A DNA stretch of 64,000 nt from JBFXAM01 sp050184295 (GTDB lineage Bacteria > Planctomycetota > Phycisphaerae > UBA1845 > Fen-1342), in contig JBFXAM010000003.1 of the NCBI GenBank assembly GCA_050184295.1, forward strand, positions 1 to 64,000. The letters are read 5' to 3'. The first letter of the stretch is position 1, and every line of letters starts with the position of its first letter. Positions 1-8,616 of the stretch are shown in pieces. Below the pieces are notes generated by a model. The model saw only the letters and a list, made by a program, of their open reading frames with translations. It ran no database searches and had not been told where the DNA came from. The translations under genes and the position numbers were made by a program.

Positions 1-367
1 CTTCTTCTTGCGTGCAAACGCGCGCGGATTCGTGACCCGCGTTCGCTCCGCGCGCCTCGCGGCGAGGCGCGCGACGATTGACATCAAACGCGCGAGGCGA
101 AAGCGGCAAGACGTGCGCGCCGACCAAACGCGTTCCCATCCGCGGCGCGGGGTTCCGTCCCCAACCTTCACGGAGAAAGCGCATCCCCGTAAGGCGTTCC
201 GAGATTTGAGATTAGCAAGACACCGGGAGGCGTGTCAATACCGGAACTGCTCACGAGTGCGGACCCGTCACGTCGGCGACGCCGGGGACGATCGCCCAGA
301 AACGGTTGTAACTACTTTTTGCAAATCGACTTGTGCTGAAGGTGGGCACGCGGGGCGGGGGCAACGA
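1..367. other. Left-edge region without a supported gene
   Basis: No convincing coding sequence is visible. On the minus strand a short open frame starts at ATG 84-82 and runs off the window edge (28 residues ending in Lys-Lys-Lys). A second open minus-strand frame begins at ATG 183 and also reaches the edge. Neither has a clear ribosome binding site or a recognisable family. The promoter-like sequence at 211-238 points leftward, so a gene beginning near the edge is plausible but unproven. Confidence 0.3.
211..238 (-). promoter_or_regulatory. Possible sigma70-type promoter, leftward
   Basis: Reading the minus strand, a perfect TTGACA (238-233) is followed after 16 nt by GCTAAT (216-211), which matches four of six TATAAT positions. 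It lies downstream of the 96-aa gene and would drive a gene crossing the left edge. This is a motif match only. Confidence 0.35.
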
Positions 368-658
368 CTAGATCGACTCTCCGTTCTCCACGGATTCACC
401 TAAGGCGCGCTCGTCCGCGGATGCGAATCGTTCCGCGAGCATGGCGTCCGCGACGCGGTACGCCTGAATCGCGACTTTCATCGCTTTGCCCATGTCGTTG
501 ATGTCCGGCGTGTTTCGGTGGGACGCGGTGCCGGCGATCCACATGCCGGCAAACCAATCGCGCAGCGTCACCGCGTGTGGCTCGGTGCGGTCGACCGGCA
601 CCATCACGAATCCGGGGAGATTGAGCTGATCGCGCACCCGGTTCGACTCAGTCACCAT
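368..658 (-). CDS. Small phage-type hypothetical protein (96 aa)
   Basis: A 96-residue soluble protein with no signal peptide. Its centre has the pattern TLRDWFAGMWIAG followed about 25 residues later by AYRVADAMLAER. This resembles a small conserved protein common in phages and prophages (T-[LM]-R-D-[YW]-F-A-A ... Y-x-I-A-D-A-M-L-x-x-R), whose function is unknown to me. The start at ATG 658 is supported by AGGAG about 8 nt upstream; an upstream in-frame start would add 15 Arg/Gly-rich residues and lacks such a site. It lies 63 bp downstream of the ABC permease gene on the same strand and may be cotranscribed. No other phage gene is visible nearby. The resemblance is recalled from memory. Confidence 0.7.
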   Translation of the reverse strand: MVTESNRVRDQLNLPGFVMVPVDRTEPHAVTLRDWFAGMWIAGTASHRNTPDINDMGKAMKVAIQAYRVADAMLAERFASADERALGESVENGESI

Positions 659-721
659 CACAGCGCTCCTGCACCACCCGCCGCCCGCGGGCCGCGGGCG
701 CACGATTTGCGCCGCGAACCC

Positions 722-2422
722 TCAGGCTTCCAGCTTTTCAAAGTATCGGCCGCCGGACCACAGCGCAACACCCGCGACGACGAAACCGAGCAGGACGAGC
801 GCATAACTTGCGAGTGTGCTTCGCAGCGAGAGGCTCTCGGGCAGGTCCATGTGGGCGCGAATCTCGTCGAGACTCAGCAGCGCCACGCCGGCCATTTCGA
901 CGAATACGAAGAGCATGCTCGCGATCAGATTAAACGTCCCCCCGAAGCCGGATGCGATCCGTGCAGGATTCCGCTGGCCCAGCACCGGGAACCGCGCGCC
1001 CAGCCCAACCGACAGGCCGCTCAGCCCGACGCACACCCCGGCCGAAACGTGAAGGTGCAACCGCGCCCACGGCTCGGGCAGTTCGAGCACGTTCACCGCG
1101 AGCACCATCACCGCCAGTGCGGACAGCCCCGTGATCGTGAGTGCGAAGAGGAACTTCACGAGCAGAAGGCTCGACCGTCCGGTTGGAAGGAGGCCGAGGA
1201 GCCACAACTGCTGGCTCTCCAGCGAGAGCAGCGGATACACGAACCGGCTCGTGAACGTCGCGAGGATGAGGCTGACGGTCGTGAGATTGAGAAACGCGAT
1301 CAGCCCGCGCATTCCGGGCGTGCTCACGTCGAGCGGCAGGCGCGTCAGGTTCAGAACGTAGACGATCAGCAGCCCGAGCATGATCACCATCTGCGTCCAT
1401 TGCCGCGCGTCGCGCGCGAACCCGCGCAAGTCCTTCAGCATCACCATCCGCAGCCGCGCGGGGAGATAAAAGAACAGCATCCAGCAGAGCGCGGTGGTGA
1501 ACCACGCGCGGCGGATGACCGGGTTGTAGCGACCCTGCTGGGCCCGGCTGTAGGCGATGGTCCAGGTCGCGCCGAGCAGGTTGATGGTGCACCACGAGAC
1601 GAAGGCGGCGTTACAGAGCACCAGCCATAGGTAGAAGAGGCTTTCATCGACGCGCTGTTCGACCGCGGCAACGACGCCCTTGGCGGTCCACGTGCTGGGC
1701 AGCCAGTTCTGGCGCACCAGGGAGCTCTGCGTGATGAGCAGTTGAAGCCATTCGCCGGTTTCCGCCGCCGAGCGCGAGATGTGCGTCACCCAGAGAATCA
1801 CCAGCATCAGCATGACGGCGCCGAGCCAGATGGCGGTGGCGCCGGGGCGGCGGGGGGCCCACATCGCGACCGCCCAGGCCGCGATCAGGCCGATGTTCGC
1901 CGGGATGGCGATGAACCCGACGAAGTGCCCGATGAACAGCGGGTAATAGAACCACTCGACGTCGCGCTGCGCCGCGACCGCCAGCATCAGCGGCACGCCC
2001 AGCAGCAGGAACGACCAGCTCGACAGGCAGACGCCCTCGATCCACTTCACGAAGATCACCTGCCGGTCGCGGATCGGCATCGTCAGCAGGTGGGTCGCCT
2101 CGTTGCGGCCATACAGCGACCCGAACGCGAGAATCGCGTTGGAGAACGCGAGCATGACCGCGAGCAGCAGAAAAAAGTGGACGAAGATGTGCTGGTTGAC
2201 GACGACGCTGACGATGCCCCAGCGCTGCACCGAGTTCAGCACGGTTGTGAGCAGGAAGTAGAGCGCCGCCCAGATCAGCACGAGCAGCGCGATCGTCACC
2301 AGCGTGCGGCCCGGAGCGTCGCGGATCTGCTGGTCCAGCACGTTCCGCACCTGCCACGCCCGGCAGCGCGCCAGCACCCACACGTCCATGCGGTTTTCCG
2401 AGGTCGGGGCAGGGTCAGACAT
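722..2422 (-). CDS. ABC-2 type exporter permease-like membrane protein
   Basis: About 566 residues with many hydrophobic segments, for example TLVTIALLVLIWAALYFLL near the N-terminus and a cluster of helices in the C-terminal third. Layout and motifs such as LAFGSLYGRNEATHLLTMPI resemble the large permeases annotated as putative ABC exporters (Pfam PF16949 type), in which a paired helix bundle is encoded without its ATPase. The substrate is unknown. No ATP-binding subunit lies beside it; the gene downstream is the 96-aa phage-like protein. The start is uncertain: ATG 2422 is chosen, but GTG 2449 and ATG 2389 are in frame and none has a strong Shine-Dalgarno sequence. Confidence 0.7.
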   Translation of the reverse strand: MSDPAPTSENRMDVWVLARCRAWQVRNVLDQQIRDAPGRTLVTIALLVLIWAALYFLLTTVLNSVQRWGIVSVVVNQHIFVHFFLLLAVMLAFSNAILAFGSLYGRNEATHLLTMPIRDRQVIFVKWIEGVCLSSWSFLLLGVPLMLAVAAQRDVEWFYYPLFIGHFVGFIAIPANIGLIAAWAVAMWAPRRPGATAIWLGAVMLMLVILWVTHISRSAAETGEWLQLLITQSSLVRQNWLPSTWTAKGVVAAVEQRVDESLFYLWLVLCNAAFVSWCTINLLGATWTIAYSRAQQGRYNPVIRRAWFTTALCWMLFFYLPARLRMVMLKDLRGFARDARQWTQMVIMLGLLIVYVLNLTRLPLDVSTPGMRGLIAFLNLTTVSLILATFTSRFVYPLLSLESQQLWLLGLLPTGRSSLLLVKFLFALTITGLSALAVMVLAVNVLELPEPWARLHLHVSAGVCVGLSGLSVGLGARFPVLGQRNPARIASGFGGTFNLIASMLFVFVEMAGVALLSLDEIRAHMDLPESLSLRSTLASYALVLLGFVVAGVALWSGGRYFEKLEA

Positions 2423-2487
2423 CGCGGGCGAGTCCCGGGAGCGCGACACGATTGCGGTGCATCATAACCTGCCCCGCCGCGGACGCA

Positions 2488-4866
2488 TCAGGGGCACGGC
2501 TGCCCCGGCGCCGGCGCGCTGATCAGGCACGCGACGAACGGATCGATGTCGAAATTGTTCGCCGCGCCCTCGCCCGTGATATCCGTCCGGCAGATGCGCA
2601 CCGCGGCCGTCACGCCGAAAACCGTCTCGTACGTCGCGGGGTCGGCGATGCTGAGCACGAACGCGTCGATGTCGAAATTGTTGATCGCGCCATCGCCGTT
2701 CGCGTCGCCGCGCAGCTCGCCCGCGCAGGGATCGGTCGTTCCTTCGCAGCGGAGCTCGAGCCGATACGCGCCGCGATCGGCCGGGGCAAACGCGGCGAGC
2801 TGGATCCAATACCGCTCCCCGGGCATGAGTCCGCCGGCCACGATCTCGGACAGCTCGCCGAACGTGCCGCAGCTGTCGTCGACGCACGAGAGCGGAACCA
2901 GCGTGCCGCAGGCGCCGCGATAGAGCGCCAGCACGGAGTCGCCTTGCCCGAAGCTATTGCACGTCGAGATGCGGACGGCGTCTGATGTCGCGAGGAAACT
3001 GTACCAGAGGGCCGCCACGCCGCCGCTGCACATCGCCGGGTTCGGCGACTCGCCGGAAAAGATGTTGTCCGCGATCACCGTGACGCCGGGCGCGCCGCAG
3101 GTCAGCTCCGTGGCGGCCTCACAGTGGGTGTTCGTCGGCGGCGCGACCGGACACGCCGTCAGGCCGCCGGCCAGCGCGCGATCCAGGCAGAACGCCAGGT
3201 CGCCGGCGGCGCGATCGTCCGGCCCGTCAAACACGCCGTTCCCGTTGCGATCCTGCGCCCGCCGGCCGTTGCCCGCGCTCAGCGGCGGCGCGACCCAGAA
3301 CCACTGGCGCGGCTGGCTGCGGCTGCGGATTTCGAGCCAATAGCAGGTGTTGGCCTGGAGGGCGAGCGGCGCGTGCGAGAACAGATACTCATGGATGTCG
3401 AGCCCGCCCGCGAGATCGTCCAGAGTGTCGGTGCGGGCGCGCAGCGTCAGCGTCCCGTTCGCCTGGCGGTATTCGGCCAGCAGCGCCCCCGGCACACCGT
3501 CGCCGTGCGCGAAATAGCGCAGGTCGAAGTCGTCGACCGCGTTCGGCGTGTTGTTGCCATAAACGCCCCACGCGCACACTCCCGACACCGATCCCGCGGC
3601 CGAGAGCGTGAAATCGTCCGCGGCCCGGAAGCTCAGGTCGGCGGCGACGGACTCGACGAGACCGTACGGCTGGCAGTTCGCGGCCGGCTCGGCGCAGCGG
3701 ATTTCGCACGGGCAACGGACGCTCACCGTGATGTCGCCGCGCGACGCGTCGTCCCGCGACGCGGCGTGGATGAGGTAGCGCTGCCCGACGTTTAAACCGG
3801 AGACACACACCCGGCCGCGCAGCCCGTCGGCGCACCCCGGCGCGTCGTCGCTGCACGCCAGCGGAGTCAGCATCCCGCACACACCGGCATGCACCTGCAC
3901 GATCGTGTTCGGCGCGGCGCTGTCGCACGTGCTGATCTCGGCGGTGGTGTGCGACGCGACGAACGAGAACCACACCGACGCCGTCCCTGGTCCGAGGCCG
4001 CCGCTGCGGCAAGCGAAGAGCGGGTCGGTCGGGTGGTTGGTGGCCGCGGTGTTGCTCACCGTGGCGCTGCCGCCGCAGGCGATCTCGATCGGGTTCTCGC
4101 ATGCGTCATTCGGCGGGGCCTGTGAACACGCGTTCACGTCGGCGAGCGGCAGGTTGATGCACCAGGCGGTGTCGAACGCCACCTGGTCGTCCGTCGTGTA
4201 CGCCTGGTTCGTGTCATACATCAGCCGCCCGTTCACCGGCTCGGCGTACTCCCAGAACCAGTTGCACGCGAAAGGCGACCCGCCGAGATTGGTCACCTCG
4301 AACCAGTAGCATTGTCCGGCCTGCACGTTCACCGGGTTGTGCGTCGCGACGTACTCGAACTCAGAGACGAGCCCGATGGTTACGCCGGTCGCCGCCCGCG
4401 TCAGACCCGCGAGCGTGCCGTCCGACTGACGGAAGGGACCGCCGATCGGCGCGCCCGGAACGCCACCGGCGTCGGCGTAGTAGCGAACCTCGAACTGGTC
4501 GGGCGTGGTGTTGTGGCAGGTCGCAGTGCCGTAGAAGCCGCGCCAACAGATGCTGTCGATGGCGCCGGAGACGGACGTGCGGAAGTCGTCGGCGACACGC
4601 CGCGACAGCGCGCGCACCGCACTGCGCCCGCTCGCAAACCCCGGGACTTGACACGTGCCAGGTGGCTGAGTGCACAGCGTCCCCGCGAGGCCGCCGTCCG
4701 CCTCGCCATTCCCGGGAATGGCCGGCTCCACCGGCGCGAGTTTGTCAGCGAACTGCGCCCATGCCAGACCCGCCGGCCCGCGGTGCTGTGCCGCGGCGGG
4801 CGCCACAACGGCCACGCACGCCGCAGCGCCAAACGCGATCCCGATCGATCGATGAATGCGGTACAT
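2488..4866 (-). CDS. Secreted multi-domain protein with dockerin-like C-terminus
   Basis: A 792-aa exported protein. ATG 4866 has GGGAAG upstream and gives a clean signal peptide (MYRIHRSIGIAFGAAACVAV...APAAAQ, cleavage near residue 26). The mature part has two alternating module types: a 'VADDF' module (DDF...CWRGFYG, then V-RYYADAGGVPGAP and a QCYWFEV motif) seen twice, and a Cys-rich beta module (DACENPIEIACGG ... VWFSF ... ISTCDS ... LACSDD) also seen twice. The C-terminus carries two EF-hand-like repeats, GDANGDGAINNFDIDAFV and ITGEGAANNFDIDPFVACL, like type I dockerin calcium loops. The protein ends in PCP-stop. No catalytic motif was recognised, so an adhesive, structural or carbohydrate-binding surface role is inferred. 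The same tail occurs on the protease at 47309-51256. Confidence 0.85.
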   Translation of the reverse strand: MYRIHRSIGIAFGAAACVAVVAPAAAQHRGPAGLAWAQFADKLAPVEPAIPGNGEADGGLAGTLCTQPPGTCQVPGFASGRSAVRALSRRVADDFRTSVSGAIDSICWRGFYGTATCHNTTPDQFEVRYYADAGGVPGAPIGGPFRQSDGTLAGLTRAATGVTIGLVSEFEYVATHNPVNVQAGQCYWFEVTNLGGSPFACNWFWEYAEPVNGRLMYDTNQAYTTDDQVAFDTAWCINLPLADVNACSQAPPNDACENPIEIACGGSATVSNTAATNHPTDPLFACRSGGLGPGTASVWFSFVASHTTAEISTCDSAAPNTIVQVHAGVCGMLTPLACSDDAPGCADGLRGRVCVSGLNVGQRYLIHAASRDDASRGDITVSVRCPCEIRCAEPAANCQPYGLVESVAADLSFRAADDFTLSAAGSVSGVCAWGVYGNNTPNAVDDFDLRYFAHGDGVPGALLAEYRQANGTLTLRARTDTLDDLAGGLDIHEYLFSHAPLALQANTCYWLEIRSRSQPRQWFWVAPPLSAGNGRRAQDRNGNGVFDGPDDRAAGDLAFCLDRALAGGLTACPVAPPTNTHCEAATELTCGAPGVTVIADNIFSGESPNPAMCSGGVAALWYSFLATSDAVRISTCNSFGQGDSVLALYRGACGTLVPLSCVDDSCGTFGELSEIVAGGLMPGERYWIQLAAFAPADRGAYRLELRCEGTTDPCAGELRGDANGDGAINNFDIDAFVLSIADPATYETVFGVTAAVRICRTDITGEGAANNFDIDPFVACLISAPAPGQPCP

Positions 4867-5258
4867 GCGCTTCCCAGTCCTGGGGTGCCGTTCGGGCGCG
4901 GCGGTGAGGGTCTCGGCGAGTTCGCCACCCAGCGCGTCACTGCGGCCCGCGCGCCGCAGCGCGCCGGCCGGGCCAGCCAAACACCAGCGCGTCGGGCGAC
5001 GCGACCGGCTCCCATCCAATCGTAGGGAGTCCCCACTTGACGGGCAATGAGAATCGCGCGACGAACAACATCCCCGCGCATCGGCGGACGCGTTACGGGC
5101 CGTTCGGCGCGGCCGTCGGGTCGATAATCGGTCGCCGAAGTGATCCGCGGTTCGCTGCTCGCCGGCGGCGCCGGCGTCTGGCGCGGCGCCGAGACGGGTC
5201 GCGCGTGGCCCCGCGGTTCGTCCGAGCCGCGCCGGCTCGGCGTCACGCGTTCGCATCG

Positions 5259-5903
5259 TCACGGCGACAGCCGCACGACCTCCCACGCGCCGGCGGTGCC
5301 GCGCCGATAACACAGCCGGTCGTGCAGGCGACTCTGTCGGCCCTGCCAGAACTCGAACTCCGCCGGCACGATGCGAAACCCGCCCCAGCTCGCCGGCCGC
5401 GGAATCGGCTTGCCCGCGTGCGCTGCGTCAAACGCGCGCCAGCGCCGCTCCAGGTCGTCGCGGCTCGCCAGCACCGCGCTCTGCGCCGACACGTTGGCAC
5501 CGATCTGGCTGCCGCGGGGCCGCTGAGTGAAATACGCGTCCGACTCCGCGCTGCTGACGCGCTCGACCACGCCCGCGATCCGCACCTGCCGCTCCATCGC
5601 ACTCCACCACCAGCACGCCGACGCCCGCGGATTCGCCGCGAGCTCGGCGCCCTTGCGGCTGTTGAAGTCGGTGTAGAAGACGAAGCCGCGGTCGTCCACC
5701 GCCTTGAGCAGCACCATGCGCACCGACGGCACGCCGTCGCGCGTCGCGCTGGCCAGCGCGGCGGCATTGGGCTCGATCAGGTCGGCTCGCACCGCTTCGT
5801 CGAACCAGGCGGCGAACTGCCTGAACGGGTCGGCGTCCAGCTCGTGCTCGCTGAGCCCGCGCTGCGAGTACTCGATGCGCATGTCGTGGAAGAACTTGGT
5901 CAT
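5259..5903 (-). CDS. pdxH: Pyridoxamine 5'-phosphate oxidase
   Basis: The 214-aa product matches PdxH, the FMN enzyme that oxidises pyridoxamine- or pyridoxine-5'-phosphate to pyridoxal 5'-phosphate. Visible family motifs are SVRMVLLKAVDDRGFVFYT, NSRKGAEL, WWSAMERQVRI.G.VE, RPRGSQIGANVS and the C-terminal substrate-binding stretch FWQGRQSRLHDR, ending close to the usual C-terminus. Length is normal for the family. ATG 5903 is preferred because GGAG lies about 11 nt upstream and the N-terminus is family-like; an upstream in-frame start at 5993 would add 30 non-conserved residues. It is transcribed leftward and diverges from the gene at 6215. Confidence 0.95.
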   Translation of the reverse strand: MTKFFHDMRIEYSQRGLSEHELDADPFRQFAAWFDEAVRADLIEPNAAALASATRDGVPSVRMVLLKAVDDRGFVFYTDFNSRKGAELAANPRASACWWWSAMERQVRIAGVVERVSSAESDAYFTQRPRGSQIGANVSAQSAVLASRDDLERRWRAFDAAHAGKPIPRPASWGGFRIVPAEFEFWQGRQSRLHDRLCYRRGTAGAWEVVRLSP

Positions 5904-6018
5904 GACGCATGTGCTCCGGAGAGGCCGATCCACGCCAGAGTGTATCGCGCACACGGCGGCTCCCTGCGCTCGGACCGACTGTGATTGCGTCAAGATTTCA
6001 CTTGACGAGGCGGGGAAC

Positions 6019-6153
6019 TTGTGTCACTCAATCGGCACAACGAGTTGCGGCGCGTCGTACTCCGGAGGAACATGCGACCCCGTGACAGGGATCTGCAAGG
6101 ACGGAACGCTCGACATATTCTCCAGTTGCAGCGTGCCGGTTTGTTCGGGGTAG
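6019..6153 (+). CDS. Candidate small cysteine-rich peptide or gene remnant
   Basis: In the 311-bp space between the divergent genes pdxH and 6215-7222 there is a 44-residue open segment starting at TTG 6019. Its composition (six Cys, many Gly/Ser/Thr, e.g. SCGASYSGGTCDP and GICKDGT) is quite unlike the Arg-rich translation of non-coding frames in this window. The start is weak (GGCGGGGAAC precedes TTG). It may be a real small exported peptide missing its signal, the 3' remnant of a longer secreted protein, or chance. Nothing else was seen in this gap. Confidence 0.25.
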   Translation: MCHSIGTTSCGASYSGGTCDPVTGICKDGTLDIFSSCSVPVCSG

Positions 6154-6214
6154 CGGGCGCGCGGCTCAATCGGTCTTCCCACTCAAGCAGAAGTGACTCG
6201 CTTTGGAGCACCTC

Positions 6215-7222
6215 ATGCGCCACGTTCACCGCAGCCTTGGATTGCTCGCCGTCGGCCTTACGCCGCTCGCGACATCGGCGACCCCGGACGTACGCGACGC
6301 GGCGGAACTGGTGCTCGCGCGCCTGGCGCAACGGCCCGCGCTGTGCGCGAGCATGCAATGGAACGGCTATTCCGTCGCCAAGCCGCTGGACTTCTTGAAC
6401 ACGGGCAACTGGGTGCAGCCCGTCGCGCCGGATGGTCGCGTGCCGCGCTACGACATCGATCTGTGTGTCCTGGGCGAGGAATTCCGCGCGAGCGCCGTGG
6501 GGCCGTTCGACAACTACGTCAATCATCAAATCTCGTGGGTGGCAGGTCGGGCGAGCTCGCTGACGGATGAAAACGGAGTGGCGCAGCGCTCCGAATCCAC
6601 AAAGGCCAACTCGGGATTGCCCTACACGGTCAATTTCATGACGCTGATCGACGGCTGGCTGATCCAGGAGGAGGTCGGCCTCCCGGATCTCGCCCGGCGT
6701 GGCGCGATTCGGACAATCAGCGAGAGCGGCGGGCAGGTTCAGTTTGAAGCACGCGATCCCGCGTGGGCGGAGGGTCACGCGCTCTGCGGCACGCTCGATC
6801 TCGCGCGGGGAGGGATGCCGACAAGCCTCAGCATCCAGCACGGATCGGACGGCGCATTTCACGCCGAATACCGCGTCTTCGAATCGCAAGCAGTCGGCGG
6901 CGTGCACATGCCGACGCGCGCGGTCGTCGCATGGGGGAATGCCGAAGCGCCCACCTGGGTGCAAGAGTTCACGGTGCTGGCGTGGCGCGTGGATGCATCC
7001 GTGACGCGCGCGACGCTCGCGCTCGGCGGCGGTGCGTCGGCGGCGATCCCGGTGGTCGCGGCCGCGGATGCACCGCCCCGAGCCAACGCCGGGCTGGGTC
7101 TAAGCGGTGGGGGCCGAGCGCTCATGACGGGGGGTGGCGCAGCCGTCGCACTCGTGCTCGCCGCGGTCGCAGTTCAGAGGGCGCGCCGCCAACGAGCGCG
7201 CAGTCTTGCGCTGCGCTGCTGA
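6215..7222 (+). CDS. Exported membrane-anchored protein of unknown function
   Basis: A 335-aa protein of no family I recognise. It has an N-terminal signal-like segment (MRHVHRSLGLLAVGLTPLAT), a central globular region of about 250 residues with alternating beta-like strands, then an Ala/Gly linker and a C-terminal transmembrane helix (AAVALVLAAVAVQRARR) with Arg on its cytoplasmic side. It is probably an outward-facing protein anchored at its C-terminus. ATG 6215 has GGAG six nt upstream. It converges on 7289-8383, with an inverted repeat between them. A LolA-like lipid-binding fold is conceivable from the pattern but not shown. Confidence 0.7.
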   Translation: MRHVHRSLGLLAVGLTPLATSATPDVRDAAELVLARLAQRPALCASMQWNGYSVAKPLDFLNTGNWVQPVAPDGRVPRYDIDLCVLGEEFRASAVGPFDNYVNHQISWVAGRASSLTDENGVAQRSESTKANSGLPYTVNFMTLIDGWLIQEEVGLPDLARRGAIRTISESGGQVQFEARDPAWAEGHALCGTLDLARGGMPTSLSIQHGSDGAFHAEYRVFESQAVGGVHMPTRAVVAWGNAEAPTWVQEFTVLAWRVDASVTRATLALGGGASAAIPVVAAADAPPRANAGLGLSGGGRALMTGGGAAVALVLAAVAVQRARRQRARSLALRC

Positions 7223-7238
7223 CCTGCTCCTGCGCGGC

Positions 7239-7279
7239 GGTCGGATGCGGCGCACGGATCACGTTCGCGCCGTCCGACC
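7239..7279. terminator. Candidate bidirectional terminator hairpin
   Basis: GGTCGGATGCGGCG (7239-7252) pairs imperfectly with CGCCGTCCGACC (7268-7279) across a 15-nt loop. It sits exactly between two converging genes. There is no T-tract, so termination is inferred from position and pairing. Confidence 0.4.
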
Positions 7280-7288
7280 ACGCTGGCT

Positions 7289-8383
7289 TCACGCGAGATC
7301 GCTCAAGCGCTCCAGCGTCGGCGGCTCCAGCGGACTGAGCCAGGCGCGGAGCAGAAAGTCCGCCTCCTGCTTCGTCGCCAGCGTCCGCGCCGATTGCTCG
7401 CCGTCGTGCACGTAGACGCCCCATTGCTGCCGCCAGATGCGAACGACCATGAGGTTGCTCGTGCGGCGGTCGAAGACGTGCAGTCGCCAGTTCGGTTGGC
7501 GCCAGCCGGTTCGACGCAAGACCGCGCCGCCGGGTACGGCGAGCAGTTGTCCGCGCGTGCGGGCTGAAGCGGGCACGAGCGCCATCGCGCCGAGCGCCAG
7601 TCCCCACGCGACGAGGTCGATCGTGACCTGCCGGGTTTCGATCGCCCGCCACGCGGCGACCACGAAGTTAAACCCGAAGATCGTGACGAGCAGCCAGCCG
7701 CCCTGGATGCGGATGTTGCGATGCACCCGACGGAGCGCGCTGCCGTCGGGGCGCTCGCCCCCCGCGAGCAACGCCGAATCGACTTCGCTGAGCGGCTGCG
7801 GCTCGAAGGGAACGTCGTAAGGCTCGACCGGCGTGTGGTCGGCGGCCTCGCCGGCGCGAAACGCCCAGCCGCGATGCCCCGCGACGACCAGTTTTTCCAG
7901 CAGCAGCAGCACGCCGTCGCCGGGTTGCAGCGCCCGCACCGCGCGCAGTCCTTCGGCGGCGAACCGGCGCGCGTCGGCGAGGCCTTCGCGCTGCTCGACG
8001 CGCCGCAGCCGACGCGCGAATCGCCCCGTCGGCCCACGGCGCCCGGCGAAGAGCACGCGCGACACGAGCAGCAGGATCAGCAGGGCGGCGCATGCGACGA
8101 TCGTGACGCGCGGACCGGCGAGCATCGTCACGCTCACGCCGACCGTCGTCATCACGAGCAGGACGACGACAATCGCCCAGGGATCGTGGTTCAGGTTGCC
8201 CTGAAGCGGCAGCGCGGTCAGTACGCCCGGTGGACCGGTGAGTGGCGCGCGGCCCGCCAACGCGCCGTCCGCCGGCGAAGCGGGGGGCGTGCTCCACGCG
8301 GAGATCTCGGCGCGCTGGGGCGCGGAGTCAACCGCTCGTCCACCCGCCGATGCGTCGGCGTCGGCCGCGGGTCGCGGGCTCAA
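7289..8383 (-). CDS. Membrane protein of unknown function, start uncertain
   Basis: About 364 aa, not recognised. The first 60 residues are Pro/Ala-rich and probably disordered. Two adjacent hydrophobic helices follow (WAIVVVLLVMTTVGVSVTML and VTIVACAALLILLLVSRVLF), then a soluble stretch, then two more helices (GGWLLVTIFGFNFVVAAW and IDLVAWGLALGAMALV) and a C-terminal domain of about 90 residues rich in Trp and Arg. The only standard start in frame is TTG 8383, which has no ribosome binding site. The same frame remains open and coding-like for about 60 codons further upstream without any ATG, GTG or TTG, so the annotated N-terminus is doubtful; see findings. Confidence 0.6.
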   Translation of the reverse strand: MSPRPAADADASAGGRAVDSAPQRAEISAWSTPPASPADGALAGRAPLTGPPGVLTALPLQGNLNHDPWAIVVVLLVMTTVGVSVTMLAGPRVTIVACAALLILLLVSRVLFAGRRGPTGRFARRLRRVEQREGLADARRFAAEGLRAVRALQPGDGVLLLLEKLVVAGHRGWAFRAGEAADHTPVEPYDVPFEPQPLSEVDSALLAGGERPDGSALRRVHRNIRIQGGWLLVTIFGFNFVVAAWRAIETRQVTIDLVAWGLALGAMALVPASARTRGQLLAVPGGAVLRRTGWRQPNWRLHVFDRRTSNLMVVRIWRQQWGVYVHDGEQSARTLATKQEADFLLRAWLSPLEPPTLERLSDLA

Positions 8384-8616
8384 CGGTGTGTCGTCCGGTT
8401 CTACGGGCGGCAGGTGCGCGGTGATGGAGTGGACTCCTGGAGCGGTGCGAATCAGCTCGGCGAACCGGTTTCCGGTGCGGTCGCGGCAAGCCAGATCACC
8501 GTGGCGAAACCGACGCCCGACCCTCCGATAGACAGTCGAGCGCGCCGGTCGAGCGACCGACCCGATTCACCTGCCCGCGGAGACTCGCTTGAACCTGGCG
8601 CAGCGGGCTGACGGAT

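Noticed and set aside
5990..6964. 324-codon minus-strand frame opposite the exported protein at 6215
   Set aside because: Composition typical of shadow frames; the plus strand has signal peptide, membrane helix and ribosome binding site.
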